DNA of 46,656 nt, from contig NZ_MWOK01000023.1 in assembly GCF_012932145.1 (NCBI RefSeq), positions 1 to 46,656 of the forward strand. The letters are read 5' to 3'. Below the pieces are notes generated by a model. The model was not told where the DNA came from, made no database searches, and saw only the letters and a program-made list of their open reading frames with translations. This document shows, piece after piece, positions 12,240-24,369 of the stretch. The stretch is from Acidovorax sp. SRB_14 (GTDB lineage Bacteria; Pseudomonadota; Gammaproteobacteria; Burkholderiales; Burkholderiaceae_C). The translations under genes were made by a program, and so were the position numbers. Position 1 is the stretch's first letter. The number at the start of each line of letters is the position of its first letter.

Positions 12240-13379
12240 TCAGCGGGCTTCGCCAGAGGGGTGGGCGTGCGCCCAGCCGGCATCGCACCAGGACGAGAGC
12301 AGTTCGAGCGCGCCGTCGCTGGCCTGCGCCAGCTCGTGCGCCTGCAGCCTGCGCTGGTCGGCCAGTTGGCGCATCAACCGAGCATCGCGCCCGGCGGCGC
12401 GGTAGCTCTCGCCGTTGATGAAGACATGGTCTGCGTCGTACAGCATGCGCGTGCGCCGGTCCAGCGCCAACTCTTCCAGCATGACGCCGTCCGGCCCCGG
12501 CTCGAACCAGACATTGGCTTTGGGCTCGGTCAGGTACTCGCCCAGCGCACGCTCCAGCACGCGCGGCTGCGCGAGCGCGCGCTGCAGGGCGGCGCGGGCA
12601 AAATCCTGCAGGGCCAGCGGAATCTCGCCCGGCTGTGCCACGGCGGCCTGCTGGGCGTCGCGGTAGAGCAGCGGCGCCCCGCCTTCGCCGTCGTCGCCAT
12701 CGGCCAGCCGCACCAGCAGCTCCTGCGCGAGATCGGTGCGTTCGGGCACGCGAAAGCCCACCGAATAGGTCATGCACTCGCCCTCGGCAATGCCGTCGTG
12801 CGCCCAGCGCGGGGGCAGATAGAGCATGTCGCCGGGCTCCAGCACGTACTCTTCCTCGGGCTCGAAGTGCGCGAGAATTTTCAGCGGAACGTCGTCGCGC
12901 AGGCTCAGGTCCTTCTGCCGGCCGATGCGCCAGCGCCGGCGCCCATGGGCCTGCAGCAGGAACACGTCGTAGCTGTCGAAGTGCGGCCCCACGCCGCCGC
13001 CATCGCTGGCATAGCTGATCATCAGGTCATCGAGCCGGGCATCGGGCACAAAGCGAAACTGCTGCATCAGCGCATGCACGCCGTTGTCATGCAGGTCCGC
13101 CCCTTGCACCAGCAGCGTCCAATCGGGGCGCTGCAGCGGCGGCAGCGCGCGGCGCGGCAGCGGGCCGTGCTGCAGCTTCCATGCCGCACCGATCTGCTGC
13201 ACCAGGCGCGACTCCACGCCCTCCTGCCCCGCCAGCGCAAACAGCTGTGCCCGCGAAAGCGCGGGCTGGAAGCCGGGGATCGCCTGGCGCACCAGCAGGG
13301 GTTTCTTCTGCCAGTGGCGGCGCATGAACTGCGTTGGCGTCAATCCGCCCAGAAGGGCCAGGGGATGGTGGATGTCCAT
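12240..13379 (-). CDS. roxA: Ribosomal protein uL16 3-hydroxylase (RoxA/YcfD family)
   Basis: Fe(II)/2-oxoglutarate JmjC-type oxygenase that hydroxylates an arginine of ribosomal protein uL16. 379 aa, family length. The iron triad is visible: His133 and Asp135 in GPHFDSYDV and His194 in PPRWAHDG, matching E. coli His125/Asp127/His187. LEPGDMLYLPPRWAHDG is the typical cupin closing strand. The C-terminal half is the winged-helix/dimer region. Divergent from the FKBP gene with 55 bases between them. Coupled to the hypothetical gene downstream. Confidence 0.93.
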   Translation of the reverse strand: MDIHHPLALLGGLTPTQFMRRHWQKKPLLVRQAIPGFQPALSRAQLFALAGQEGVESRLVQQIGAAWKLQHGPLPRRALPPLQRPDWTLLVQGADLHDNGVHALMQQFRFVPDARLDDLMISYASDGGGVGPHFDSYDVFLLQAHGRRRWRIGRQKDLSLRDDVPLKILAHFEPEEEYVLEPGDMLYLPPRWAHDGIAEGECMTYSVGFRVPERTDLAQELLVRLADGDDGEGGAPLLYRDAQQAAVAQPGEIPLALQDFARAALQRALAQPRVLERALGEYLTEPKANVWFEPGPDGVMLEELALDRRTRMLYDADHVFINGESYRAAGRDARLMRQLADQRRLQAHELAQASDGALELLSSWCDAGWAHAHPSGEAR

Positions 13380-13422
13380 GGAAACTTATCGGCCCCACAA
13401 GAAGGGCTGTTGGTCAAACTGC

Positions 13423-13428
13423 GACAAT
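13423..13428 (+). promoter_or_regulatory. Candidate -10 element of the FKBP gene
   Basis: GACAAT six bases before the ATG at 13435, no Shine-Dalgarno sequence between. The first base departs from TANNNT, so this is weaker than the other cases. Confidence 0.3.
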
Positions 13429-13434
13429 TCTCCT

Positions 13435-13959
13435 ATGGAAATTACAGAACAATGTGTGGTCGCACTGACGTGGACCCTCAAAGACACCCTCGGCGAGGAA
13501 CTGGACGTGCTGGCAGAGCCGGTGGAGTTCCTGGTCGGAGGCGACGACCTGCTGGCGCGCATCGAGGAGGCGCTGCAGGGCCACACCATCGGCGACAAGC
13601 TCTCGCTGCACATCGAGCCCGAAGAGGCATTCGGTGACTACAACGACCAGCTGCTGTTTCTGGAACCGCGCGCTCTCTTCCCCGCCGAGCTGGAGGAAGG
13701 CATGACCTTCGACGGCAACGCCCTGCCCGCCGGCTGCAACCCTGACGCGCCTCGCGAGGCGCTCTACACGGTGTCGGAGATTTACCCCGACCATGTGGTG
13801 CTGGACGGAAACCACCCGCTGGCGGGCATCGCCATCCGCCTGCACCTCACCGTATGCGGCGTGCGCGAGGCGACCGAAGAAGAAATTGGCAGCGGCACCG
13901 CCGGCACAGGTTTCTTCCGCATCGAACCCCACGCGCCAGGCAACGACCTGCTGCACTGA
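13435..13959 (+). CDS. FKBP-type peptidyl-prolyl isomerase, SlyD-like
   Basis: 174 aa, acidic. Domain order matches the SlyD type: N-terminal FKBP half (VALTWTLKDTLGEELD), then the loop GDKLSLHIEPEEAFGDYND (about 49-67), the inserted IF chaperone domain, and the FKBP closing strands PLAGIAIRLHLTV. SlyD proteins isomerise prolyl bonds, act as a folding chaperone and sometimes handle nickel. The His-rich metal tail of E. coli SlyD is missing here, so a nickel role is unlikely. The initial methionine follows an AT-rich GACAAT. Confidence 0.9.
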   Translation: MEITEQCVVALTWTLKDTLGEELDVLAEPVEFLVGGDDLLARIEEALQGHTIGDKLSLHIEPEEAFGDYNDQLLFLEPRALFPAELEEGMTFDGNALPAGCNPDAPREALYTVSEIYPDHVVLDGNHPLAGIAIRLHLTVCGVREATEEEIGSGTAGTGFFRIEPHAPGNDLLH

Positions 13960-14013
13960 GCGCATCTGTGGCGACGGGGACGGGGCAGCCCCCCCCCCGC
14001 ACCCGCCTCGCGA

Positions 14014-14574
14014 TCACATGCGAGAAATCTGGCCGTTGTAGAGGCGCACCCGGTCGCCTATGCGCAGGTCGCCCGGCGAACTCACGTCATAGGCGCGCAG
14101 CCCGCCCTGGTCCAGCTGGATGGTGATGCGATAGGCCTGGTCATAGCTGCCCGCATTGGCGGCATTGTTGCGGCCTTCCACCGTATTGCCCACCACGGCG
14201 CCTCCCAGGGCGCCCACGGCCGTAGCCGCGGCACGCCCGCTGCCGCCGCCGATCTGGTTGCCCAGCACACCGCCCACCACCGCACCCAGCAAGGCCCCGC
14301 CGCCCGAGGTCTGGCCGCGTTGCTGCGCCTGCGGTTGCAGCAGCTCGATGTTTGCCACCCGGCCGTACTCGGTGCCGACCGGCGCGCCCTGCTGTGCGGG
14401 ATATGTCTGGTATCCGCCCGAGGGATAGGCAGGCTGCTGGGGATAAGAGGTTTGCGGGTATGACGGTTGCTGATAGACCGGCGACTGGGCGGGATACGGT
14501 GCGCAGGCTGCCAACGTGCCCAGCAGCAGGACGGATGCGGCCACATGGGCGCCGCGGGTGATGGTGGTGTGCAT
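14014..14574 (-). CDS. Glycine-zipper outer-membrane lipoprotein, SlyB-like
   Basis: 186 aa. Lipobox LAAC (Cys24). The mature protein has a Tyr/Pro/Gln-rich spacer, then a glycine-zipper hairpin (GALLGAVVGGVLGNQIGGG followed by GALGGAVVGNTVEG) and a C-terminal beta-rich part with YRITIQLDQGG. This is the SlyB/17-kDa surface antigen layout, an outer-membrane lipoprotein often under envelope-stress or PhoP control. AAGGAG lies seven bases upstream. Two shorter glycine-zipper lipoproteins occur at 36897 and 38188; they share the zipper but not the C-terminal domain. Confidence 0.88.
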   Translation of the reverse strand: MHTTITRGAHVAASVLLLGTLAACAPYPAQSPVYQQPSYPQTSYPQQPAYPSGGYQTYPAQQGAPVGTEYGRVANIELLQPQAQQRGQTSGGGALLGAVVGGVLGNQIGGGSGRAAATAVGALGGAVVGNTVEGRNNAANAGSYDQAYRITIQLDQGGLRAYDVSSPGDLRIGDRVRLYNGQISRM

Positions 14575-14730
14575 GACAAACTCCTTGTGAGAGTGCCGCC
14601 AGCGGGAGGACTCCCGGCAGGTGGCACGAGAGACCGATTTCAGCAGACCCCATGCATTCCCCGCGCCGGGCGATGGCGGGCCCTCAGGTCGGCCAGAACG
14701 CCGCGCCCCGGTGGGCCGGGGCCTACAGGC

Positions 14731-15177
14731 TCAGGCCTTGCCGGTGGAGCCGTAGCCGTTTTCGCCGCGCAGGGTGGCGGGAAATTCGCTCACCACGTTG
14801 AACCGGGCCTGCACCACCGGCACGATCACCAACTGGGCCAGGCGCTCCATCGGCTCGAGCGTGAACGGCGCGCCGCTGCGGTTCCAGGCGCTGACCATGA
14901 GCTGCCCCTGGTAGTCGCTGTCGATGAGCCCGACCAGGTTGCCCAGCACGATGCCGTGCTTGTGGCCCAGGCCCGAGCGCGGCAGGATCAGCGCGGCATA
15001 GCCGGGGTCTTTGAGGTAGATGGCGATGCCGGTGGGCACCAGCTGCCAGGCATTGGGCTCGAGCGTGAGCGGCGCGTCCAGACAGGCGCGCAAATCGAGG
15101 CCGGCGCTGCCGGGCGTGGCATAGGCGGGCAGTTGCTGCGCCAGGCGCGCATCGAGAATTTTGAGATCAATTTTCAT
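14731..15177 (-). CDS. dut: dUTP diphosphatase
   Basis: Cleaves dUTP to dUMP and pyrophosphate, keeping uracil out of DNA and supplying thymidylate synthesis. 148 aa, homotrimer class. Motif 1 [10 protein letters not shown] (about 22-31), motif 2/3 [13 protein letters not shown] and GLIDSDYQG, motif 5 ENGYGSTG near the C-terminus, which closes the active site. The start overlaps by 11 bases the end of the upstream hypothetical gene; coaBC lies above that, giving an order coaBC / hypothetical / dut as seen in related genomes (coaBC next to dut is also the E. coli order). Confidence 0.96.
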   Translation of the reverse strand: MKIDLKILDARLAQQLPAYATPGSAGLDLRACLDAPLTLEPNAWQLVPTGIAIYLKDPGYAALILPRSGLGHKHGIVLGNLVGLIDSDYQGQLMVSAWNRSGAPFTLEPMERLAQLVIVPVVQARFNVVSEFPATLRGENGYGSTGKA

Positions 15178-15724
15178 GGCTTGTGGGGGTCTTTGCGGCG
15201 TGTCGCGTCCGCTCGCGCAGCCTCTGCTGCAAGCGGTCGATGGCGACGGCAATGTCCATGGGTGCATGGACCGGGGACCGCGACTGTAACCTCGCCAACA
15301 GCGCCTGCGCCGAACGCACACCCCAGCCGGCCAGCGCGGTGGCCAGCAGTGCCCACAGCGACCCCCGCCCCCAAGCGAACAGGGCCAGCGCCTGGAACGC
15401 CACCAGCCAAGGCCAGGCGATAGCGATCGGACGCAGCCGCCGCACCCATTCGGCCGACATGCCAGACAGTGCCGCAGCGGGACTGGCATGCGGGGGGCGG
15501 CCCACCACCTTGTCTGAGCCATCGGGGCGGACCATGCCGGCGGGCGCATGCGCGGCGGGGTGCGCCGACGCACCGCGGGCGGTTTCGTCCAGGCCGTGGT
15601 GCGGCTTGCTGGCCCGGGTGGCAGCGCCCAGGGCCGCAGCCTGCTGCGCCATCAGCTGCTCCACATAGCGCGCAAAGTCCCCGTCAGCGGGCGGGTCCCA
15701 GCGGGATGGCGACGGTGCGGCCAT
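15167..15724 (-). CDS. Hypothetical membrane protein between coaBC and dut
   Basis: 185 aa, ATG 15724 with GGGAG upstream. The N-terminal 90 residues are hydrophilic and low in order (Ala, His, Pro rich). Then come about two hydrophobic helices ([19 protein letters not shown] and [14 protein letters not shown], residues about 97-130). The end is a basic helical tail [13 protein letters not shown]. No known domain recognised. It overlaps the dut start by 11 bases and follows the coaBC stop by 11, so it is part of that operon. It could be a small membrane anchor or simply lineage-specific. Confidence 0.7.
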   Translation of the reverse strand: MAAPSPSRWDPPADGDFARYVEQLMAQQAAALGAATRASKPHHGLDETARGASAHPAAHAPAGMVRPDGSDKVVGRPPHASPAAALSGMSAEWVRRLRPIAIAWPWLVAFQALALFAWGRGSLWALLATALAGWGVRSAQALLARLQSRSPVHAPMDIAVAIDRLQQRLRERTRHAAKTPTSHEN

Positions 15725-15735
15725 GCGCGCTCCCG

Positions 15736-16962
15736 TCAGGCCGCGGGGCGGGGTGGCAGGCGGGTGGCCAGGTCTTCCACCAGCTGCCGCGCCAGCGCAC
15801 GCTTGGAAGCACGCGGCAGCTCGCGGTGGCCTTGCGCGTCGACCAGCAGCAGCGCGTTGTCGTCCAGGCCAAAGGTGGCCGGGCCGATGTTGCCTACCAG
15901 CAGCGGCACGCCCTTGCGCGCGCGCTTGGCGCTGGCGTGCGCGAGCAGGTCGTGGCTCTCGGCGGCAAAACCGACGCAAAACAGGTCGCCGACCAGCGCA
16001 TGCTGCGACTGCGCCACGGTCGCCAGGATGTCGGGGTTCTCGACAAAGCCGAGCACCGGCGTCCGGCCCGAGCCATCCTTCTTGATCTTCTGCTGCGACT
16101 GCGAGGCCGGCCGCCAGTCGGCCACCGCGGCAGTTGCTATGAATACGGTAGCTGTCTGCGCACGCGGGATAACCGCTTCGAGCATTTCTTGTGCAGATTG
16201 CACGTCCACGCGGTGGACGCCGCGCGGCGTGGGCAGGTGCACCGGGCCGGCCACCAGCGTGACCTCGGCGCCAGCCTCGCGCGCCGCGCGCGCAATCGCA
16301 AAGCCCATCTTGCCGCTCGAATGGTTGGTGATGCCGCGGACCGGGTCGATGGCTTCGAACGTCGGGCCGGCGGTGACCAGGACCTTCTGCCCCGCCAGGC
16401 GCTTGGGCGTCAAAAAGGCGATGGTTTCTTCGAGCAGTTCGGCGGGCTCGAGCATGCGCCCGTCGCCGGTCTCGCCGCAGGCCTGGTCGCCGTGGCCCAC
16501 GGCCAGCACCGCGGCGCCGTCCGCGGCGACCTGCGCCAGGTTGCGCTGCGTGGCCGGGTGCGCCCACATTTCACGGTTCATGGCCGGCGCCAGCAGCAGC
16601 GGCACGCGCTCTTGCGGCCGCGCCAGGCACAGCAGGCTCAGCAGCTCGTCGGCCCGGCCCTGCGCCAGCCGTGCCACGAAGTCGGCGCTGCAGGGAGCGA
16701 TCAGGACCACATCGGCCTCGCGGCCCAGGTTGATGTGCGGCATGTTGTTGGACTCGCGCGCGTCCCACTGCGATCCGTACACGGGCCGGCCCGACAGCGC
16801 CTGCATCGTCACGGGCGTGATAAAGCGCTCGGCGGCCTCGGTCATGACCACCTGCACGGTGGCGCCCTCCTTGATCAACAGGCGGCACAGTTCGGCCGAT
16901 TTGTAACAAGCGACCCCTCCGCTGAGGCCCAGAAGCACGTGTTTGCCAGCAAGCTCATTCAT
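15736..16962 (-). CDS. coaBC: Bifunctional phosphopantothenoylcysteine decarboxylase / synthetase
   Basis: Makes 4'-phosphopantetheine from phosphopantothenate and cysteine in CoA synthesis. 408 aa. N-terminal flavoprotein decarboxylase (CoaC) with His76 in MPHINLG, the PAMN motif (Asn129) and Cys162 in [10 protein letters not shown], matching the E. coli catalytic residues His75/Asn125/Cys158. C-terminal CoaB synthetase with [21 protein letters not shown] 16962 is chosen because TAAATT lies seven bases before it. Residues about 258-277 are encoded by an AT-rich segment resembling the dispersed repeat, with a rare ATA codon, yet the protein sequence there stays family-like. Confidence 0.95.
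   Translation of the reverse strand: MNELAGKHVLLGLSGGVACYKSAELCRLLIKEGATVQVVMTEAAERFITPVTMQALSGRPVYGSQWDARESNNMPHINLGREADVVLIAPCSADFVARLAQGRADELLSLLCLARPQERVPLLLAPAMNREMWAHPATQRNLAQVAADGAAVLAVGHGDQACGETGDGRMLEPAELLEETIAFLTPKRLAGQKVLVTAGPTFEAIDPVRGITNHSSGKMGFAIARAAREAGAEVTLVAGPVHLPTPRGVHRVDVQSAQEMLEAVIPRAQTATVFIATAAVADWRPASQSQQKIKKDGSGRTPVLGFVENPDILATVAQSQHALVGDLFCVGFAAESHDLLAHASAKRARKGVPLLVGNIGPATFGLDDNALLLVDAQGHRELPRASKRALARQLVEDLATRLPPRPAA
16133..16192 (+). repeat. Possible dispersed repeat, copy C, inside coaBC
   Basis: TTGCTATGAATACGGTAGCT, then GTCTGCGCACGCGGGATAA and CGCTTCGAGC follow the order of the family (leader TTGCTAT, TAGCTGYC.GCGC, stem end). It is less AT-rich at its 3' end. 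It uses rare codons (ATA, GTA) in coaBC. Because the encoded peptide is still typical, chance resemblance is possible. Confidence 0.4.
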
Positions 16963-16969
16963 GGCCTGC

Positions 16970-16975
16970 AATTTA
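16970..16975 (-). promoter_or_regulatory. Candidate -10 element of coaBC
   Basis: TAAATT on the minus strand, seven bases before the coaBC ATG at 16962, no Shine-Dalgarno sequence between. Confidence 0.4.
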
Positions 16976-16976
16976 G

Positions 16977-19603
<2,627 letters not shown>

Positions 19604-19607
19604 AGAC

Positions 19608-19898
19608 ATGAGCAGTGGTTACGTCATCGCATCGGTCACCGTCACCAACCCCACGCAGTACGAGGAGTACCGCAAGTGGAGCTCCGAGGCCATGCGCGTG
19701 CACGGCGCCGAGGTGTGCGTGCGCGGCGGCAAGGTCGAGGTGCTCGAAGGCGACTGGAATCCCGGCCGCACCGTGATCCTCAAGTTCCCCAGCTTCGAGG
19801 CGGCCCGCGCCTTCCACGACACGCCCGAGTACCGCAAAGCCAGGGCCGCGCGCGAAGGCGCTGCCGTGATGCGCATGGTCTGCGTCGAAGGCGTCTGA
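19608..19898 (+). CDS. DUF1330 domain protein
   Basis: 96 aa. Starts four bases after the kdsA stop. Ferredoxin-like dimeric alpha/beta barrel fold expected from YVIASVTVTNPTQYEEYRK, then DWNPGRTVILKFPSFEAARA and a final EGAAVMRMVCVEGV. DUF1330 proteins resemble antibiotic-biosynthesis monooxygenase-type barrels; their function is not established. The gene order pyrG-kdsA-DUF1330-eno suggests co-expression with central metabolism but gives no role. Confidence 0.88.
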   Translation: MSSGYVIASVTVTNPTQYEEYRKWSSEAMRVHGAEVCVRGGKVEVLEGDWNPGRTVILKFPSFEAARAFHDTPEYRKARAAREGAAVMRMVCVEGV

Positions 19899-19950
19899 TA
19901 ACGTTCCCGCTGCGCTGCGGACCGCCGTGCCAGGCGCTGCAGCCATTCCT

Positions 19951-21345
<1,395 letters not shown>

Positions 21346-21390
21346 GCCGCGCCGCTGGCCGAACGCCGCGCCTAGCCGTATTGCGAAGCC

Positions 21391-21666
21391 ATGGTCTCCC
21401 GCCTGGTCACCCTGGTGCTGTTGGTCCTGCTGACGGCACTGCACGCCCAGCTCTGGCTCGGGCGGGGCAGCGTGCTGCGCGTGCAGGAGATGCAGCGCCA
21501 GATCACCGCGCAGAAAGCCGCCAACGCCAGCGCCAGCGCCGCCAATGCGCGCCTCATGTCCGAGGTGCACGACCTCAAGGAAGGCCTCGACATGGTCGAG
21601 GAGAAGGCGCGCAGCGAGCTGGGCATGGTCAAGCCGCACGAAATCTTCGTACAGTACACGCCCTGA
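21391..21666 (+). CDS. ftsB: Cell division protein FtsB
   Basis: 91-aa bitopic inner-membrane protein of the FtsQLB complex that activates septal peptidoglycan synthesis. One N-terminal membrane helix (LVTLVLLVLLTALHAQLWLG, ends about residue 24), then a periplasmic coiled coil (about 29-68) and the typical end EEKARSELGMVKPHEIFVQ. Location after eno supports the call. The E. coli protein is 103 aa. Repeat copy E follows within 70 bases. Confidence 0.93.
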   Translation: MVSRLVTLVLLVLLTALHAQLWLGRGSVLRVQEMQRQITAQKAANASASAANARLMSEVHDLKEGLDMVEEKARSELGMVKPHEIFVQYTP

Positions 21667-21731
21667 AACGGACGCGGCATGCGCCGCCCGGTGGCGCCGC
21701 CAATGCGGAACGGCGAAAGAGCGCGCTGCAT

Positions 21732-21795
21732 GCTATTTTTTCAATAGCTGCAAGCGCTTGATCCATCAGCGCTACAACGCTATTTGATCAAAAAA
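21732..21795 (+). repeat. Dispersed stem-loop repeat, copy E
   Basis: CTATTTTTTCAATAGCTGCA, AGCGCTTGAT CC ATCAGCGCT, CAACGCTATTTGATC and AAAAAA. The central AGCGCTTGAT/ATCAGCGCT pair around CC is the clearest version of the family hairpin. Lies in the 187-base gap between convergent ftsB and hslO, where it could also act as a transcription stop. Confidence 0.8.
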
Positions 21796-21853
21796 GCAAG
21801 CCGTGCGGGGATGCCGGTGCCGCGCGCACGCCGCGCTCCACGCCGGCCCGGTG

Positions 21854-22846
21854 TCACTGCACTGCCGAGGGCGCGGGCGGCTGGCGCACGGGCGGGCCAG
21901 CGAAAATCTGCGCCGCATCCACGGGATCGAAGTGGTACTGCTTGCCGCAGTATTCGCACGCCACCTCGATCCGGCCCTGCTCGGCCAGGATGCTCTCGGC
22001 CTCCTCCACGCCCAGGCTTTGCAGCATGCGGCCCACGCGCTCGCGGCTGCAGGTGCAGGCAAAGCGCGGGCCGGTGGCGCCTTGCTGGGGCTCGAAACGC
22101 AGCAGCTTCTCTTCCCAGAACAGGCGCCGCAGGATGGTCTCCACGTCGAGCGTGAGCAGTTCCTCGCGCGTCAGGCTGGCCGCCAGGTGCGCGATGCGGT
22201 TGTAGTCCTCGTTGCGGCCGATCTGGTCTTCCTCGTCGCGCCGCGCCGCACCGCCCGCAATGTTGCCCTCGCCCTTGACCGGCATGCGCTGCACCAGCAG
22301 GCCCGCGGCGACGCGGTCGTTGGCAGCCAGCACCAGCGTGGCGTCGAGCTGCTCGGACTGCAGCATGTAGTGCGACAGCACGTCGCTCAGGCGCTCGAGC
22401 TTGCGCCCCTGGGCATCCACCAGCGGCACCACCCCCTGGTAGGGCTGCTGGCCCGGGAACTTGTCCTTGGGGTCGAGCGTGATGGCACAGCGCCCGCCGC
22501 CACCCACGTTGACCAGCGCACCGAGCGCGGCGTCGTCCGCCACGTCGCCCTTGAGCGTGGCCGTCGCGCGCAGGCTCAGGTCGGACTGGACCTCGGCCAC
22601 GGCCAGCTTGACCGGACCGTCGCCAAAAATCTGCAGCACCAGCGCGCCGTTGAACTTGATGCCCGACTGCATCAGCACGCCGGCCGCCGCCATCTCGCCC
22701 AGCAGCTCGCCCACGGGCACGGGGTAGGCGCCCGAAGCGGTGTTGTCTGCGCGCCGGCGCAGCATTTCGGTCCAGGCATCGGTGAGGCGCACGATGGCGC
22801 CGCGCACGGGCTGGCCGTCAAAAAGAAATCGGTGAAGTTCAGACAC
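21854..22846 (-). CDS. hslO: Redox-regulated chaperone Hsp33
   Basis: Holdase activated by oxidation: zinc is released and two disulfides form. 330 aa, GTG start at 22846 with AGGAAA upstream. Zinc cysteines: Cys264 and Cys266 in FACTCSRER, Cys297 and Cys300 in ACEYCGKQY, the CxC-x(n)-CxxC pattern of the family. N-terminal alpha/beta domain carries SGIKFNGALVLQIFGDG. The protein is longer than the E. coli one (about 290 aa), partly through a proline-rich tail after the zinc domain. Followed upstream by the gamma-carbonic-anhydrase-like gene in the same direction. Confidence 0.94.
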   Translation of the reverse strand: MSELHRFLFDGQPVRGAIVRLTDAWTEMLRRRADNTASGAYPVPVGELLGEMAAAGVLMQSGIKFNGALVLQIFGDGPVKLAVAEVQSDLSLRATATLKGDVADDAALGALVNVGGGGRCAITLDPKDKFPGQQPYQGVVPLVDAQGRKLERLSDVLSHYMLQSEQLDATLVLAANDRVAAGLLVQRMPVKGEGNIAGGAARRDEEDQIGRNEDYNRIAHLAASLTREELLTLDVETILRRLFWEEKLLRFEPQQGATGPRFACTCSRERVGRMLQSLGVEEAESILAEQGRIEVACEYCGKQYHFDPVDAAQIFAGPPVRQPPAPSAVQ

Positions 22847-22877
22847 GCAAGGGTTTCCTGGAATGAAGCGGCCGCGT

Positions 22878-23402
22878 TCAGCCGGTGTTGCGCAGGCCGC
22901 TTTGGAAGCGCCGCGCGTTGTCGATGTAGTGCTGGGCGCTCTGGCGCAGGCCCTCGATCTGCTCGGGCGTGAGCTGGCGCACCGCCTTGGCGGGGCTGCC
23001 GATGATCATCGAGCCGTCGGGGAATTCCTTGCCTTCGGTGACCAGGGCGCCCGCGCCCACAAGGCAGTTCTTGCCGATTTTGGCGCCATTGAGCACCACG
23101 GCGCCAATGCCGATCAGCGACTCGTCGCCGATGGTGCAGCCGTGCAGCACCACCTTGTGGCCCACGGTCACGCGCTCGCCCACCACCATCGGCTGCCCCA
23201 CGTCGGCGTGCAGCACGCTGGCATCCTGGATGTTCGAGCCCGCGCCGATGCGGATGCACTCCGTGTCGCCGCGCACCACGGCGCCGAACCACACGCTGGC
23301 GTCGCTGCCCAGCTCCACGTTGCCCATCACCTGCGCGCTGTCGGCCACCCAGGCCGTCGCAGCCAGGGTCGGGGCGACCCCATCGAGTTCATAAATTGCC
23401 AT
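22878..23402 (-). CDS. Gamma-carbonic-anhydrase-like hexapeptide protein (YrdA/PaaY type)
   Basis: 174 aa left-handed beta-helix protein. Hexapeptide repeats run from about residue 20 to 130 ([20 protein letters not shown] and so on). Metal His residues are visible: His65 in VLHADVG, and His82 and His87 in GHKVVLHG, equal in spacing to His81/His117/His122 family members in the short YrdA class. Many such proteins lack measured anhydrase activity; some are thioesterases (PaaY). ATG 23402 with AGGACAGG upstream is preferred over a 46-codon extension. Divergent from the DUF455 gene. Confidence 0.9.
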   Translation of the reverse strand: MAIYELDGVAPTLAATAWVADSAQVMGNVELGSDASVWFGAVVRGDTECIRIGAGSNIQDASVLHADVGQPMVVGERVTVGHKVVLHGCTIGDESLIGIGAVVLNGAKIGKNCLVGAGALVTEGKEFPDGSMIIGSPAKAVRQLTPEQIEGLRQSAQHYIDNARRFQSGLRNTG

Positions 23403-23471
23403 GGACCTGTCCTGTCTTGAAAGGCGAAAAAAGCCGCCCTGGCACGGCAGAATCCGTGGCCCCAGGGTTTT

Positions 23472-23485
23472 CCTACAATTGTAGG
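23472..23485. promoter_or_regulatory. Perfect 14-bp palindrome with TACAAT on both strands
   Basis: CCTACAATTGTAGG. It contains a TACAAT -10-like hexamer in each direction, between two divergent genes. On the plus strand the hexamer (23474-23479) ends seven bases before the DUF455 ATG, so that message may be leaderless. The palindrome may also be an operator or a bidirectional promoter core. Confidence 0.5.
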
Positions 23486-23486
23486 G

Positions 23487-24290
23487 ATGGAACTTCGCCA
23501 CCGCGCCTTGCAGGTCTTGTGCCTTGCAGACCCTGAGCAAAAAGCAGCCTCAGCCCTTGACACACATGCGCAAGCAGCTCTTTATTCAATAGCAGAGCAG
23601 GCGCCGGCGGCGCCCACCGATGCGCAGGCCCTGCCGGGCCGCCCCGCGCGCCCGGCGCTGCTGCGCCACACCGAGGTGGCACGGCGCTCGCCCGCCACGC
23701 TGGAAGGGCGGGCGGTGCTCATCCACGCCATTGCGCACATCGAGTTCAATGCCATCAACCTGGCGCTCGATGCCATCTGGCGCTTTGGCGGCATGCCGCG
23801 CGCCTATTACCTCGACTGGCTGCGCGTGGCCGCGGAAGAGGCCCAGCATTTCAACCTGCTGCGCGCCCACCTGCGCAGCATGGGGCACGACTACGGCGAC
23901 TTTCCGGCCCACCAGGGCCTGTGGACCATGTGCGAAAAAACCCAGCACGACATCGTCGCGCGCATGGCGCTGGTGCCGCGCACGCTCGAGGCACGCGGGC
24001 TGGACGCCACGCCGCTCATCCAGCGCAAGCTCCGCCAGGTGGGCACGCCCGACGCGCTGGCCGCCGCCGACATCCTGGACACCATCCTGCGCGAGGAAGT
24101 GGGCCATGTCGCCATCGGCAACCACTGGTACCGCTGGCTGTGCGCCCGCGAAGGGCTGGAGCCCGAGCCGCATTACGCGACTCTGGTACAACGCTACGAG
24201 GCGCCGCGCCCCAAGCCGCCGTTCAACGAGGCGGCGCGGCGCCTGGCCGGCTTCAGCGAAGCCGAGCTGCAATGGCTGCAGCACGGCTGA
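23487..24290 (+). CDS. DUF455 ferritin-like diiron protein
   Basis: 267 aa. Four-helix ferritin-like fold with candidate metal ligands: [19 protein letters not shown] and [11 protein letters not shown], that is, two Glu/Glu-x-x-His pairs of the ferritin type. DUF455 proteins are of unknown function; related ones in tRNA-modifying diiron enzymes exist but I do not claim it. Oddity: residues about 18-36 come from repeat copy F, in frame, in the N-terminal part before the four-helix core. ATG 23487 follows the palindrome directly. Divergent from the gamma-carbonic-anhydrase gene. Confidence 0.85.
   Translation: MELRHRALQVLCLADPEQKAASALDTHAQAALYSIAEQAPAAPTDAQALPGRPARPALLRHTEVARRSPATLEGRAVLIHAIAHIEFNAINLALDAIWRFGGMPRAYYLDWLRVAAEEAQHFNLLRAHLRSMGHDYGDFPAHQGLWTMCEKTQHDIVARMALVPRTLEARGLDATPLIQRKLRQVGTPDALAAADILDTILREEVGHVAIGNHWYRWLCAREGLEPEPHYATLVQRYEAPRPKPPFNEAARRLAGFSEAELQWLQHG
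23537..23594 (-). repeat. Dispersed stem-loop repeat, copy F, in frame inside the DUF455 gene
   Basis: Read on the minus strand: CTGCTATTGAATAAAGAGCT, GCTTGCGCATGTGTGTCAAG, GGCTGAGGCTGCTTTTTGC, the same order as copy H. It supplies about 19 residues ([19 protein letters not shown]) of the host protein. Confidence 0.65.
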
Positions 24291-24323
24291 CGCGCGCGCC
24301 CCTGCCGGTCCACCGATCCTTCC

Positions 24324-24329
24324 TAAAAT
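24324..24329 (+). promoter_or_regulatory. Candidate -10 of EAL-HDOD gene 1
   Basis: TAAAAT, 40 bases before the start codon. Similar C-C-T-A-[AGT]-A-A-T motifs occur before pyrG, EAL-HDOD gene 2 and mutL. Confidence 0.35.
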
Positions 24330-24369
24330 AGCCCGCACCCCTGCCCCCACCCGATTGAAGCCACTGAAC

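Noticed and set aside
13988-13999. A run of C residues near 13990 as a phase-variable tract
   Set aside because: It lies between genes, outside any frame and promoter spacing, so no effect on expression can be argued.
14705-14722. GCCCCGG/CCGGGGC hairpin after dut as a terminator
   Set aside because: No T tract follows on the minus strand; such GC hairpins are common in this composition.
23403-23540. N-terminal extension of the gamma-carbonic-anhydrase gene to 23540
   Set aside because: The extra residues would run over the divergent promoter and DUF455 start, and an AGGACAGG site precedes ATG 23402.
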